Shown piece by piece: positions 24,359 to 32,723 of a stretch of DNA of 64,000 nt. The notes below the pieces were generated by a model that was given only the letters and a program-made list of their open reading frames with translations, was not told the origin of the DNA and did not search any database. The translations under genes and the position numbers were made by a program. The first letter of the stretch is position 1; each line of letters starts with the position of its first letter. This DNA comes from Kutzneria sp. CA-103260 (lineage in GTDB: Bacteria > Actinomycetota > Actinomycetes > Mycobacteriales > Pseudonocardiaceae), in contig NZ_CP073318.1 in the NCBI RefSeq assembly GCF_018263855.1, forward strand, positions 5,890,001-5,954,000, in the 5' to 3' direction.

Positions 24359-24459
24359 CGACAATCCACCTTCTGCACCGTGATCTTGATCTTGCGTCAC
24401 GGCACTTCCCGGTGGACAGGGAGCCCACACCCAGTGACCCCGGGAACCTTTCCCGGTTC

Positions 24460-25626
24460 CTACGTGCGATGCGCCGCCAGCCTTGACTCACTGACGGTGG
24501 CGGCGAAGCCCTCGGTGCGGGCATCGGTCCACACGGCGGCGACGGCGCGCTGCCAGTGGAGTTCCGACTCGACGTCGGTGCCGCCCTGGCGGACCAGGTC
24601 GAGCGGGTCGGTGGCCATCGGCAGGCCGGCGTCGTGCACGGCGATGGCCACCTTGAGCCAGCAGGCGGTGGTCATCGGGGCCATCAGCTCGGGCGGCGCG
24701 TCGGAGACGAGAACCTCGATGGCGGCCAGGTCCGACGGCTGGGCCCAGTCGTTCATGACCAGCATGCCGTCGCGGATCTCGACCAGCCGGCGGTGCAGCC
24801 GGAGCTGGCTGTTCTGCGGCAGCAGGGCGTCCACGAGGCGGGACCGCGGCGGGTAGAGGGCGATGTGCGGCAGCGCCGTCACCAGCGACTTCCACAGCGG
24901 GTACAGGGCGTTCCCGCCGCGCCAGGCCGACAGGCCGAGGAAGAACGGCACGAAGGCGGCGATGGAGCAGCCCAGCGAGACGCCGATGGTGTGCGGGGAG
25001 GAGACGTAGGTGCCGAAGGCGACGGCGGACTCGACGCCGCCGAACACCGCGACGAACCGGCTGCCGATGAACACCAGGAAGCCGACGGAGCCGATGACCA
25101 GCAGCAGCACCGGGGTCCGCACCAGCCAGGACCGGACCCGCCCGAACGCCCGCAGCAGCAACACGAGCGTCGCCGCGGTCACAACTCCTTGGTAGAGAAG
25201 GTAAACGACCCAGTAGACGTCCAGCACGGATAACGTGCCGGGCACCGGGAAGAAGCGCGGCCGGGCGGTCTCGCCGTCGGAGGTGAAGATGGCGAACGAG
25301 GTGACCATCACCAACACGGTCAGGCCGCACGACATCCAGCGCAGCAGCGGCGAGATCCGCACGTCGGCCGCCCGCGCGGCAAAGGTCAGCAGCGTGGCGG
25401 CGACGCCGACGGCCGCCAGGCTGGAGATCAGGTACTGCACGTTCGGATCGCCCGTGACGCGGGCGATGGCGGCGTTGGTGTCCTTCTGCAGCATAGTGAT
25501 GCCCAGCGCGAGCAGCAGCAGTGCGAACCACAGCGGCCGCTGGCTGCGGGAGCGCAGCGCCGAAACCCGCACCACCACGACGATCCAGCACAGGTAGAGC
25601 AGGACCGTCTGGATGAGGTCAGTCAC
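24460..25626 (-). CDS. 7-TM membrane protein, MAB_1171c/DUF6545-like
   Basis: 388 residues: seven hydrophobic segments within about 3-235, then a soluble C-terminal domain of about 150 residues that includes MNDWAQPSDLAAIEVLVSDA. The GTG at 25626 overlaps the upstream metalloprotease stop by 8 bases (GTGACTGA). The arrangement of EspR-like regulator, HExxH protease and this membrane protein recurs in actinobacteria, where the protein is called a putative transporter, although no transport motif is visible. The C-terminal domain suggests signalling or partner binding instead. Function unknown. Confidence 0.7.
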   Translation of the reverse strand: MTDLIQTVLLYLCWIVVVVRVSALRSRSQRPLWFALLLLALGITMLQKDTNAAIARVTGDPNVQYLISSLAAVGVAATLLTFAARAADVRISPLLRWMSCGLTVLVMVTSFAIFTSDGETARPRFFPVPGTLSVLDVYWVVYLLYQGVVTAATLVLLLRAFGRVRSWLVRTPVLLLVIGSVGFLVFIGSRFVAVFGGVESAVAFGTYVSSPHTIGVSLGCSIAAFVPFFLGLSAWRGGNALYPLWKSLVTALPHIALYPPRSRLVDALLPQNSQLRLHRRLVEIRDGMLVMNDWAQPSDLAAIEVLVSDAPPELMAPMTTACWLKVAIAVHDAGLPMATDPLDLVRQGGTDVESELHWQRAVAAVWTDARTEGFAATVSESRLAAHRT

Positions 25627-26188
25627 CGTTGATCCCCAGGATCGCGCCGATCCGGCCGTCGGCGTCGCCCAGCGCGCGGGCATGCCGCCGGGCCACCCGT
25701 TCCAGGATCAGGCTGGCCACCAGCTCCGCGTCCTGCTCCTGCCCGGTGGTGTAACTGGTCCGGGCCAGCACCTGTCGCGCCAGCCCCGGGTCGACCTCAC
25801 CGGCGCGCAACGCCTCGGTCAGCCCGGCCGGCAGGTCCTCGGTCACGTGATCGCACAGCATGTGACCGATCTCGTGCAGGATGATGTGCTCCTGGTGGAA
25901 GCGGCTGGTCCGGTGCTCCACGAAGACGTGGTCGGCGACGTCGGTGGCGATCCACATGCCACAGGCGTTCAATCCGGATGACGTCGGCAGGTCCAGCGGG
26001 TGCACGTGCAGCGGCCGGCCGCGCTGGGTGGAGATCACCCGGCACAGCGCGTCGACGGAGAACCGCTCGATGGTCGCGTACTGGTCGGCGATCGCGCGCA
26101 GCCGGCGCTGTCTTCTCACGGTCTCCGCCTCTTCGGTCGGCAGCGGCGGGCAACGGCGGTACGGGGCCCGCGCGGCGGCATCAGTCAT
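25619..26188 (-). CDS. ImmA/IrrE-like metalloprotease
   Basis: A 189-residue protein with HEIGHML in the middle (zinc-binding HExxH motif) and a Glu-rich helix after it (GQEQDAELVASLI) that can supply the third ligand. This is the ImmA/IrrE peptidase pattern, whose members cleave an HTH repressor. The ATG at 26188 overlaps the stop of the EspR-like regulator by 8 bases (ATGACTGA), so the adjacent regulator is the natural candidate substrate. The same 8-base overlap links it to the membrane protein behind it. Confidence 0.85.
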   Translation of the reverse strand: MTDAAARAPYRRCPPLPTEEAETVRRQRRLRAIADQYATIERFSVDALCRVISTQRGRPLHVHPLDLPTSSGLNACGMWIATDVADHVFVEHRTSRFHQEHIILHEIGHMLCDHVTEDLPAGLTEALRAGEVDPGLARQVLARTSYTTGQEQDAELVASLILERVARRHARALGDADGRIGAILGINGD

Positions 26189-26582
26189 CGGCTTCGTCGA
26201 GCTGCTCCAGCTGTCGGGCCCGTTCCACCAGCTCCAGAATGGCTCGCTGGCTGCGTTCGGACAGCCCGTCGGCGCGCAGCGCGATCCTCCGCACGCCCTG
26301 CTGCCGCAGGCAGACCGCCAGCTCCATGTCCGCGCTGGTGACCTCGTGGTCGAAGAAGTAGGCCGGCGGGCGGCCGAAGAACGTGGCCAGCGCCCGCAGC
26401 CGGTCCCCGGTCGGGTTGCCCCGTTGGCCGGTGCGCAGCATCCACAGGTAGCCGGTGGAGATGGGCAACCCGGTCTCGCGCCGGATCTCGCGGGCGATCG
26501 CCGCGTTGCCGGGCGGCTTGGGCCGCTCGCGCCAGCGCTCCTCGATCAGCGCGTTGATCTTGTCCGCGATCGACTCGGCCAT
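26181..26582 (-). CDS. EspR-like XRE-family regulator
   Basis: 133 residues. The N-terminal HTH includes ISTGYLWMLRTGQRGNPTGD and RLRALATFFGRPPAYFFD, and the C-terminal helical dimerisation part has GVRRIALRADGLSERSQRAI. The layout and motifs match the mycobacterial nucleoid-associated regulator EspR. The ATG at 26582 is used; the frame stays open upstream, but that part shows no HTH-like sequence. It is the first gene of the protease/membrane protein/ThiF cassette. GTTCAC/GTGAAC inverted pairs upstream are candidate operators. Confidence 0.85.
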   Translation of the reverse strand: MAESIADKINALIEERWRERPKPPGNAAIAREIRRETGLPISTGYLWMLRTGQRGNPTGDRLRALATFFGRPPAYFFDHEVTSADMELAVCLRQQGVRRIALRADGLSERSQRAILELVERARQLEQLDEADD

Positions 26583-26705
26583 CCGCCCAATCCCCCAGCC
26601 GCTCCCCCAAGGAAACCGCAACCACGCTATTGAACACGGAACGCGCATGTCAAGAAACGGAGAGTGGTTGACACCGGCATCACCGGGTGCGAGGCTGGCT
26701 GGGGC

Positions 26706-26746
26706 GTTCACCCGAATGAACAGCCGTGAACCCGAGGGGTGTTCAC
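26706..26746. promoter_or_regulatory. GTTCAC/GTGAAC operator cluster
   Basis: GTTCA-N6-TGAAC (26706-26721) is followed by GTGAAC-N9-GTTCAC (26726-26746), 125-165 bases upstream of the EspR-like start. The rest of 26583-26811 shows no gene. Confidence 0.45.
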
Positions 26747-26811
26747 TTCGCGGCGGGCCCCACGTGACCGACGGCAGGACGCGGCCAGGGGGCGCGTCCT
26801 GCCCGAATCCC

Positions 26812-27609
26812 CTAATACGCGAGCACCTTGCCCAGGTAGCCGATCGCGTCCGGCAGCACCCGGCGCCAGTAGCCGTCGGTGTGCTCGCCGTGGTCGAAGG
26901 CCGCCACCTCGGCGTGGGGGGCCAGTTCCCGAGCGGCGTCGCAGAACGGGTCCTCCTCCCCGCACCACACGCCGAGACGCGACGGCGGCGAATGCCGCAG
27001 CGGCTCGTACGAGGACCACTGGGCCTCGGAGGCGAAGGCGCCGACCGTGGCGGCGTCGTCCCAGGACCGGAACAGGGCCGGGCTGAGCACGGCGGCGGGC
27101 AGGCCGGCGGCGCGGGCGTACACGAGACCGCCGAAGCCGCCCATGGAAATGCCGAGCACGGCTCGCGCCTCACCGAGCCCGAGGTCCCGCAGCCAGCCGG
27201 GCAGTTCCTCGCGCAACATCCGCTGGGGATCATCGGAGGGCGTGCGCGGTACCCAATAGGAGTCGCCGCCGTCAACCGCCACCATCGTGAACCTGGCCTT
27301 GGCGGCGGCAAGGAACTGGGGCAGCCCCAGGGTGATCATGCCGCGGGCGGTGTTGCCCCGGCCATGCAGCACGACACACACCGGAAACCCGGCGGTGCCG
27401 TTCATCGTCACGACGTCGACGGAACATCCTCGGGCCGAGGACTGCCGCCGCGTCACCGAAACGGGGTCCGGCGGCACCGACGGCACGACCCCGTCGGGCC
27501 CGGTCCACCCGAGAATCCGCCGCAGCCGGGTCCGTTCGACCACGGCCCCGACCGCCAGACCCGCCGTCCCCACCCCGCCGCCGACCAGCAGCGCACGCCG
27601 AGAAATCAC
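26812..27609 (-). CDS. Tat-exported alpha/beta-hydrolase (esterase-like)
   Basis: 265 residues from the GTG at 27609, which places ISRRALLVGGGVGTAGL at the N-terminus, a twin-arginine signal. VVLHGRGN is the oxyanion region, GISMGGFGG the nucleophile elbow (esterase D/feruloyl-esterase type), and a C-terminal FDHGEHTDGYW holds the probable His. Longer in-frame starts would bury the signal and are rejected. It lies upstream of the EspR-like cassette in the same direction, 229 bases away, and is divergent from the NCS1 permease. Substrate unknown. Confidence 0.8.
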   Translation of the reverse strand: MISRRALLVGGGVGTAGLAVGAVVERTRLRRILGWTGPDGVVPSVPPDPVSVTRRQSSARGCSVDVVTMNGTAGFPVCVVLHGRGNTARGMITLGLPQFLAAAKARFTMVAVDGGDSYWVPRTPSDDPQRMLREELPGWLRDLGLGEARAVLGISMGGFGGLVYARAAGLPAAVLSPALFRSWDDAATVGAFASEAQWSSYEPLRHSPPSRLGVWCGEEDPFCDAARELAPHAEVAAFDHGEHTDGYWRRVLPDAIGYLGKVLAY

Positions 27610-27653
27610 GATCAGGAGACGCCCGAAGGGGCGGTCCGGTTCCGAACTGAACA

Positions 27654-27695
27654 CAGTGTGCGCGGTGGCCGGCAACCATGGACAGTGTGACACTG
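27654..27695. promoter_or_regulatory. Candidate PucR sites before the NCS1 operon
   Basis: CAGTGT (27654-27659) and the palindrome CAGTGT-G-ACACTG (27683-27695) lie 60-100 bases before the permease ATG. The same ACACTG half site is doubled at the pucR start. GATACT at about 27720 is a plausible -10. Confidence 0.45.
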
Positions 27696-27757
27696 CCCTT
27701 TCCCGCAGCGGCCACCCACGATACTGAACTCTCGCCCAGGTGACGTCAGGAGCAGCC

Positions 27758-29287
27758 ATGGCCCACTCCCCGGTCCCAGTCACCCCCACGGACGGTCGCG
27801 TCGAACTGGCCGACGACGCGGCGATCGCTGACAGCCGGTTCTACAACCCGGAGCTGGCCCCGGTGCCGCTGGAGAAGCGGACCTGGACGACGTACAACTT
27901 CTTCGCGCTGTGGATGGGCATGGCCCACAACATCCCCAGCTACACCCTGGCCGCCTCGCTGATCGCGCTGGGCATGGACTGGGTGCAGGCCTTCCTGACC
28001 ATCACCCTGGGCAACCTGATCGTGCTGGTGCCGATGCTGCTCAACAGCCACGCCGGCACCAAGTACGGCATCCCGTTCCCGGTGTTCGCCCGCAGCTTCT
28101 ACGGCGTGCGCGGGGCCAACCTGCCGGCGCTGCTGCGGGCCTTCATCGCCTGCGGCTGGTTCGGCATCCAGACCTGGGTCGGCGGCGAGGCGCTGTACGT
28201 GATCGTCGGCAAGCTGGTCGGCGGCGGCTGGACCAACGCCGGGGCGGTGGGCGGGCAGCCGTGGACGCTGTGGCTGTCCTTCGCGCTGTTCTGGGTGGCG
28301 CAGATGCTGATCATCTGGCGCGGCATGGACGCCATCCGCCGCTTCGAGAACTGGACCGCGCCGCTGGTGTCGGTGGGCTTCCTGATCCTGCTGGTCTACG
28401 TGCTGGTCAAGGCCGGCGGCTTCGGCCCGATCCTGTCCGAGCCGTCCAAGCTGGGCTGGGGCCAGGGTTTCTGGGCGGTGTTCGCGCCCTCGCTGATGGC
28501 GATGATCGCGTTCTGGTCCACGCTGTCGCTGAACATGCCGGACTTCACCCGGTTCGGCGGCAGCCAGCGCAAGCAGTTCTGGGGCCAGATCCTGGGCCTG
28601 CCGACCACCATGTCGTTCATCGCCATCGTGGCCATCCTGACCACCTCCGGCGCGGTCTCCCTGTACGGCGAGGCGATCTGGGACCCGGCGCAGCTGGCCG
28701 CCCGCTTCGACAGCCCGGCGCTGGTGGTGGTCGCGCTGGTCGCCCTGGTGCTGGCCACCATCTCGGCCAACCTGGCGGCCAACGTGGTGTCCCCGTCCTA
28801 CGACTTCAGCAACGCCGCCCCCAAGCGCGTCACCTTCGCCACCGGCGGCCTGATCACCGGCGTGCTGGGCGTGCTGATCCAGCCGTGGCGGCTGATCTCC
28901 GACCCGCACATCTACATCTTCACCTGGCTCGGCTTCTACGGCGGCGTGCTGGCCTCGGTGGCCGGCGTGCTGATCGCCGGCTACTGGGTGGTCAACCGCA
29001 CCCGGCTGGCCCTGCCGGATCTCTATCTGGAGAACGGGAAGTACTGGTACACCGGTGGTTGGAACTGGCGGGCGCTGGTGGCCACGGTGGTCGGCGCGGT
29101 GATCGCGGTCGGCGGCGCGTACTCCGCGCCCGGCACCGGCCCGTTCCCGGCCGAAGGCCTGATCCCGTTGCTCAAGCCCCTCTACGACTACAGCTGGGTG
29201 GCCGGCCTGATCGCGGCCTTCCTGCTGTACCTCGCGCTGGCGCCGAGGACATCGGCGACGCCGGCAGTCACCGTAGCGACGAACTAG
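27758..29287 (+). CDS. NCS1-family nucleobase/hydantoin permease
   Basis: A 509-residue transporter with about 12 membrane segments. The NCS1 signatures are present: LEKRTWTTYNFFALWMGMAH near the N-terminus, RSFYGVRGANLPALLRA, and NMPDFTRFGGSQR. The ATG at 27758 follows AGGAG. Relatives carry uracil, cytosine, hydantoins or allantoin with Na+ or H+. It is the first gene of the permease, ureidopropionase, dihydropyrimidinase and LLM operon, so uracil, thymine or a dihydropyrimidine is the expected cargo. Confidence 0.92.
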   Translation: MAHSPVPVTPTDGRVELADDAAIADSRFYNPELAPVPLEKRTWTTYNFFALWMGMAHNIPSYTLAASLIALGMDWVQAFLTITLGNLIVLVPMLLNSHAGTKYGIPFPVFARSFYGVRGANLPALLRAFIACGWFGIQTWVGGEALYVIVGKLVGGGWTNAGAVGGQPWTLWLSFALFWVAQMLIIWRGMDAIRRFENWTAPLVSVGFLILLVYVLVKAGGFGPILSEPSKLGWGQGFWAVFAPSLMAMIAFWSTLSLNMPDFTRFGGSQRKQFWGQILGLPTTMSFIAIVAILTTSGAVSLYGEAIWDPAQLAARFDSPALVVVALVALVLATISANLAANVVSPSYDFSNAAPKRVTFATGGLITGVLGVLIQPWRLISDPHIYIFTWLGFYGGVLASVAGVLIAGYWVVNRTRLALPDLYLENGKYWYTGGWNWRALVATVVGAVIAVGGAYSAPGTGPFPAEGLIPLLKPLYDYSWVAGLIAAFLLYLALAPRTSATPAVTVATN

Positions 29288-29301
29288 AAGGAGACGCACT
29301 C

Positions 29302-30144
29302 GTGGCACAGATCGTCCGAGCCGGCCTGGTCCAGCAGCGCTGGACCGGGGACAAGGAATCGATGATCGCGAACGCGGTGGCCGCCATCGGGACAGCCGCC
29401 TCGCAGGGCGCGCAGGTCGTCTGCCTCCAGGAGTTGTTCTACGGCCCCTACTTCTGCCAGGTGCAGGACGCGGACTACTACTCCTACACCGAGCAGATCC
29501 CGGACGGGCCGACCACGCAGCTGCTGTGCGAGGTGGCCAAGCAGCACGGGGTGGTGCTGGTCGCGCCGATGTACGAGGAGGAGCAGCCCGGCGTCTACTA
29601 CAACACCGCGGCGGTCATCGACGCCGACGGCAGGTACCTGGGCAAGCACCGCAAGAACCACATCCCGCAGGTGAAGGGCTTCTGGGAGAAGTTCTACTTC
29701 CGGCCCGGCAACCTGGGTTACCCGGTGTTCGACACCGCGGTCGGCCGGATCGGCGTCTACATCTGCTATGAGCGGCACTTCCCGGAGGGCTGGCGGGCGC
29801 TGGGCCTGGCCGGCGCCAAGATCGTGTTCAACCCGTCGGCCACCAGCCGCGGCCTGTCCGAGTACCTGTGGCGGCTGGAGCAGCCGGCGGCCGCGGTGGC
29901 CAACGAGTACTTCGTCGGCACCATCAACCGGGTCGGTGTGGAACCGCTGGGCGACAACGACTTCTACGGCCAGACCTACTTCGCCGACCCGCGCGGGCAG
30001 CTGGTCGGCGAGGCGGCGTCGGACACCGAGGAGGAGATCGTCGTCCGGGACCTGGACATGGGCCTGCTGGCCGAGGTCCGCGACCTGTGGGCGTTCTACC
30101 GCGACCGCCGCCCCGACAGCTACGAGTCGCTGGTGAAGCCGTGA
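29302..30144 (+). CDS. Beta-ureidopropionase (nitrilase superfamily)
   Basis: A 280-residue carbon-nitrogen hydrolase. The catalytic triad is visible: Glu44 in CLQELFYGPYF, Lys118 in GKHRKNHIP, Cys155 in YICYERHFPEG. The CQVQDADYYSYTE segment and length fit N-carbamoyl-beta-alanine amidohydrolases. The GTG at 29302 follows AAGGAG and lies 14 bases after the permease. The stop overlaps the next start (GTGA). The reaction is N-carbamoyl-beta-alanine (or the 3-aminoisobutyrate analogue) to beta-amino acid, CO2 and ammonia. Confidence 0.93.
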   Translation: MAQIVRAGLVQQRWTGDKESMIANAVAAIGTAASQGAQVVCLQELFYGPYFCQVQDADYYSYTEQIPDGPTTQLLCEVAKQHGVVLVAPMYEEEQPGVYYNTAAVIDADGRYLGKHRKNHIPQVKGFWEKFYFRPGNLGYPVFDTAVGRIGVYICYERHFPEGWRALGLAGAKIVFNPSATSRGLSEYLWRLEQPAAAVANEYFVGTINRVGVEPLGDNDFYGQTYFADPRGQLVGEAASDTEEEIVVRDLDMGLLAEVRDLWAFYRDRRPDSYESLVKP

Positions 30145-31529
30145 GCACGCTGATCAAGGGCGGTACCGTGCTCAGCTCGACCGGCTCGGTGGCCGCGGAC
30201 GTGGTCGTCGACGGCGAGCGGATCACCGCCGTGGTGGCGCCGGACTCCTGGCCCGGCACCGCCGACACGGTGATCGACGCCACCGGCAAGTACGTGCTGC
30301 CCGGCGGCATCGACGGGCACACGCACATGGAGATGCCGTTCGGCGGCACCCAGTCGGCCGACACGTTCGAGACCGGCACCACGGCGGCGGCCTGGGGCGG
30401 CACCACCACCATCGTGGACTTCGCCGTGCAGCCCAAGGGATCCTCCCTGCTGTCCACATTGGACCGATGGCACGAGAAGGCCGATGGCAACTGCGCCGTC
30501 GACTACGGCTTCCACATGATCGTGTCGGACGTCAACGACGGCACGCTCAAGGAGATGGACGCCTGCGTCGACGCCGGCGTGAACACGTTCAAGATGTTCA
30601 TGGCCTACCCCGGCGTGTTCTACTCCACCGACGGCGAGATCCTGCTGGCCATGCAGCGGGCCCGGGCCAACGGCGGCACGATCATGATGCACGCCGAGAA
30701 CGGCATCGCGATCGACCAGCTGGTGGCCCAGGCACTGGCCGCCGGGCGGACCGATCCCGTGCAGCACGGCCTCACCCGGCCGCCGGAGCTGGAGGGCGAG
30801 GCCACCCACCGGGCCATCCAGCTGGCCAAGGTCACCGGCGCACCGCTGTACATCGTGCACCTGTCGGCGGCGCAGGCGCTGGAAGCCGTTGCCGAGGCCC
30901 GGAACACCGGCCAGAACGTGTTCGCCGAGACCTGCCCGCAGTACCTGTTCCTGTCCATCGAGGACCTGGCCAAGCCGGACTTCGAGGGCGCCAAGTTCGT
31001 GGCTTCCCCGCCGCTGCGGGAGAAGTCGCACCAGGGCGCGCTGTGGCAGGGCCTGCGCACCAACGACCTGTCCGTGGTGTCCACCGACCACTGCCCGTTC
31101 TGCTTCGTGGAGCAGAAGGAGCTGGGTCGCGGCGACTTCTCCAAGATTCCCAACGGGATGCCCGGCGTCGAGCACCGGATGGACCTGATCTACCAGGGCG
31201 TGGTCGGCGGCGAGCTGACGTTGCAGCGCTGGGTGGAGGTCACCTCGACCACGCCGGCCCGGATGTTCGGGCTCTACCCCCGCAAGGGTGTCATCGCGCC
31301 GGGCTCGGACGCCGACATCGTGGTGTACGACCCGAACGCCCGCCAGACGCTGAGCGCCAGCACGCACCACATGGCCGTGGACTACTCGGCCTACGAGGGC
31401 CTGGAGATCACCGGCCGGGTCGACACCGTGCTGTCGCGGGGCCGGGTCGTGGTCGACGGCGACGGGTGGCACGGAGCCAAGGGCCACGGCAAGTTCCTGT
31501 CCCGCGAACTGAACCAGTATCTGAACTGA
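30141..31529 (+). CDS. hydA: Dihydropyrimidinase
   Basis: A 462-residue amidohydrolase that opens dihydrouracil or dihydrothymine to the N-carbamoyl amino acid. All metal ligands are in place: DGHTH (His60, His62), the carboxylated Lys151 in FKMFMAYPG, His184 in MMHAENG, His240 in YIVHLSA and Asp316 in STDHCPF. The GTG at 30141 overlaps the ureidopropionase stop by 4 bases. Hydantoinase and dihydropyrimidinase cannot be told apart by motif alone, but the neighbours favour pyrimidine degradation. Confidence 0.93.
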   Translation: MSTLIKGGTVLSSTGSVAADVVVDGERITAVVAPDSWPGTADTVIDATGKYVLPGGIDGHTHMEMPFGGTQSADTFETGTTAAAWGGTTTIVDFAVQPKGSSLLSTLDRWHEKADGNCAVDYGFHMIVSDVNDGTLKEMDACVDAGVNTFKMFMAYPGVFYSTDGEILLAMQRARANGGTIMMHAENGIAIDQLVAQALAAGRTDPVQHGLTRPPELEGEATHRAIQLAKVTGAPLYIVHLSAAQALEAVAEARNTGQNVFAETCPQYLFLSIEDLAKPDFEGAKFVASPPLREKSHQGALWQGLRTNDLSVVSTDHCPFCFVEQKELGRGDFSKIPNGMPGVEHRMDLIYQGVVGGELTLQRWVEVTSTTPARMFGLYPRKGVIAPGSDADIVVYDPNARQTLSASTHHMAVDYSAYEGLEITGRVDTVLSRGRVVVDGDGWHGAKGHGKFLSRELNQYLN

Positions 31530-31540
31530 GAGGCCCAGCA

Positions 31541-32533
31541 ATGGACTTCGGCGTTGTGCTCCAAACCGATCCGCCGGCAAGCGCCGTGGTGGAGATGATG
31601 AAAGCCGCGGAGGACAACGGTTTCCGCTACGGCTGGACGTTCGACTCGGTCGTGCTGTGGCAGGAGCCGTTCGTCATCTACTCCCAGATCCTGGCCGCCA
31701 CCAAGGAGCTGGTGGTCGGGCCGATGGTGACCAACCCCAGCACCCGGGACTGGTCGGTGACGGCGTCGCTGTTCGCCACCCTGAACGACATGTTCGGCAA
31801 CCGGACCGTGTGCGGCATCGGCCGCGGCGACTCCGCGCGTCGGGTGATCGGGCAGAAGCCGGCGTCGCTGGCCACCCTCGGCGAGGCCATGCACGTCATC
31901 AAGGAACTGGCCGAGGGGCGCGAGGTGGCGCACCACGGCGTGCCGGTGCGGATCCCGTGGGTGCGCGACGGCAAGCTGGAGATGTGGATGGCGGCCTACG
32001 GGCCGAAGGCGCTGAAGCTGGTCGGTGAGCAGGCCGACGGCTTCATCCTGCAGACCGCCGACCCGGACATCGCCCGCTGGACCATCGGCTCCGTCCGGGA
32101 GGCGGCGGCCGCCGCCGGCCGTGATCCCTCGGCCGTGACGATCTGCGTCGCCGCGCCGGCCTATGTCGGCTCGGACCTGGCCCACCAACGGGACCAGCTG
32201 CGCTGGTTCGGTGGCATGGTCGGCAACCACGTCGCCGACCTGGTCGCCCGCTACGGCGAGGGCGGCGGCGTGCCGAAGGCGCTGACCGACTACATCAAGG
32301 GCCGGGAGGGCTACGACTACGCCCACCATGGCAAGGCCGGCAACCCGTCCACCGACTTCGTGCCCGACGACATCGTGGACCGGTTCTGCCTGGTCGGGCC
32401 GGAGTCGGCGCACATCGACCGGCTCCAGGAGCTCAGGGAGCTCGGCGTGGACCAGTTCTCCCTGTACCTGATGCACGACGACCGCGAGAAGACCCTGGCC
32501 GCCTACGGCACCAGCGTAATCCCGGCGGTCTAA
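31541..32533 (+). CDS. LLM flavin/F420 oxidoreductase in the pyrimidine operon
   Basis: 330 residues of the luciferase-like fold, resembling the CPS_4043-type F420-dependent group. The N-terminus MDFGVVLQTDPP, the central VCGIGRGDSARRVIG and EMWMAAYGPKALKL are characteristic. The ATG at 31541 lies 11 bases after hydA and follows GAGAGG. It is the last gene of the operon and ends at a family A palindrome with a T-run. Since no dihydropyrimidine dehydrogenase is present, it may carry out the ring reduction, though it could equally act on a by-product. Confidence 0.85.
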   Translation: MDFGVVLQTDPPASAVVEMMKAAEDNGFRYGWTFDSVVLWQEPFVIYSQILAATKELVVGPMVTNPSTRDWSVTASLFATLNDMFGNRTVCGIGRGDSARRVIGQKPASLATLGEAMHVIKELAEGREVAHHGVPVRIPWVRDGKLEMWMAAYGPKALKLVGEQADGFILQTADPDIARWTIGSVREAAAAAGRDPSAVTICVAAPAYVGSDLAHQRDQLRWFGGMVGNHVADLVARYGEGGGVPKALTDYIKGREGYDYAHHGKAGNPSTDFVPDDIVDRFCLVGPESAHIDRLQELRELGVDQFSLYLMHDDREKTLAAYGTSVIPAV

Positions 32534-32536
32534 CCC

Positions 32537-32619
32537 CCGCGAGTCCCGCTCTCGGGCAGCTGAATGTCGAGTTCCGGAACTCGACACATGGTTGTCTGAG
32601 AGCGGGACTCGCGGTTTTT
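32537..32619 (+). terminator. Family A nested palindrome copy 3, terminator-like
   Basis: Outer arms GCGAGTCCCGCTCTCGGGCA (32539-32558) and TGTCTGAGAGCGGGACTCGC (32593-32612), with the perfect inner palindrome TCGAGTTCCGGAACTCGA. A run of five T (32615-32619) follows the stem. It closes the pyrimidine operon. Confidence 0.85.
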
Positions 32620-32680
32620 GCCGGGGTGCTGTCACCCGGGCGTCGGATATGCCCGCGGCGAGCTCGGTGAGCATACTTCG

Positions 32681-32714
32681 CAATCGGTGATTTCCCTTGC
32701 ACGGCAACCGATTG
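32681..32714. promoter_or_regulatory. Inverted repeat before the secreted-protein gene
   Basis: CAATCGGT (32681-32688) and ACCGATTG (32707-32714) are perfect arms separated by 18 bases, ending 9 bases before the ATG at 32724. Candidate operator or leader hairpin. Confidence 0.5.
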
Positions 32715-32723
32715 TGAGGACCG

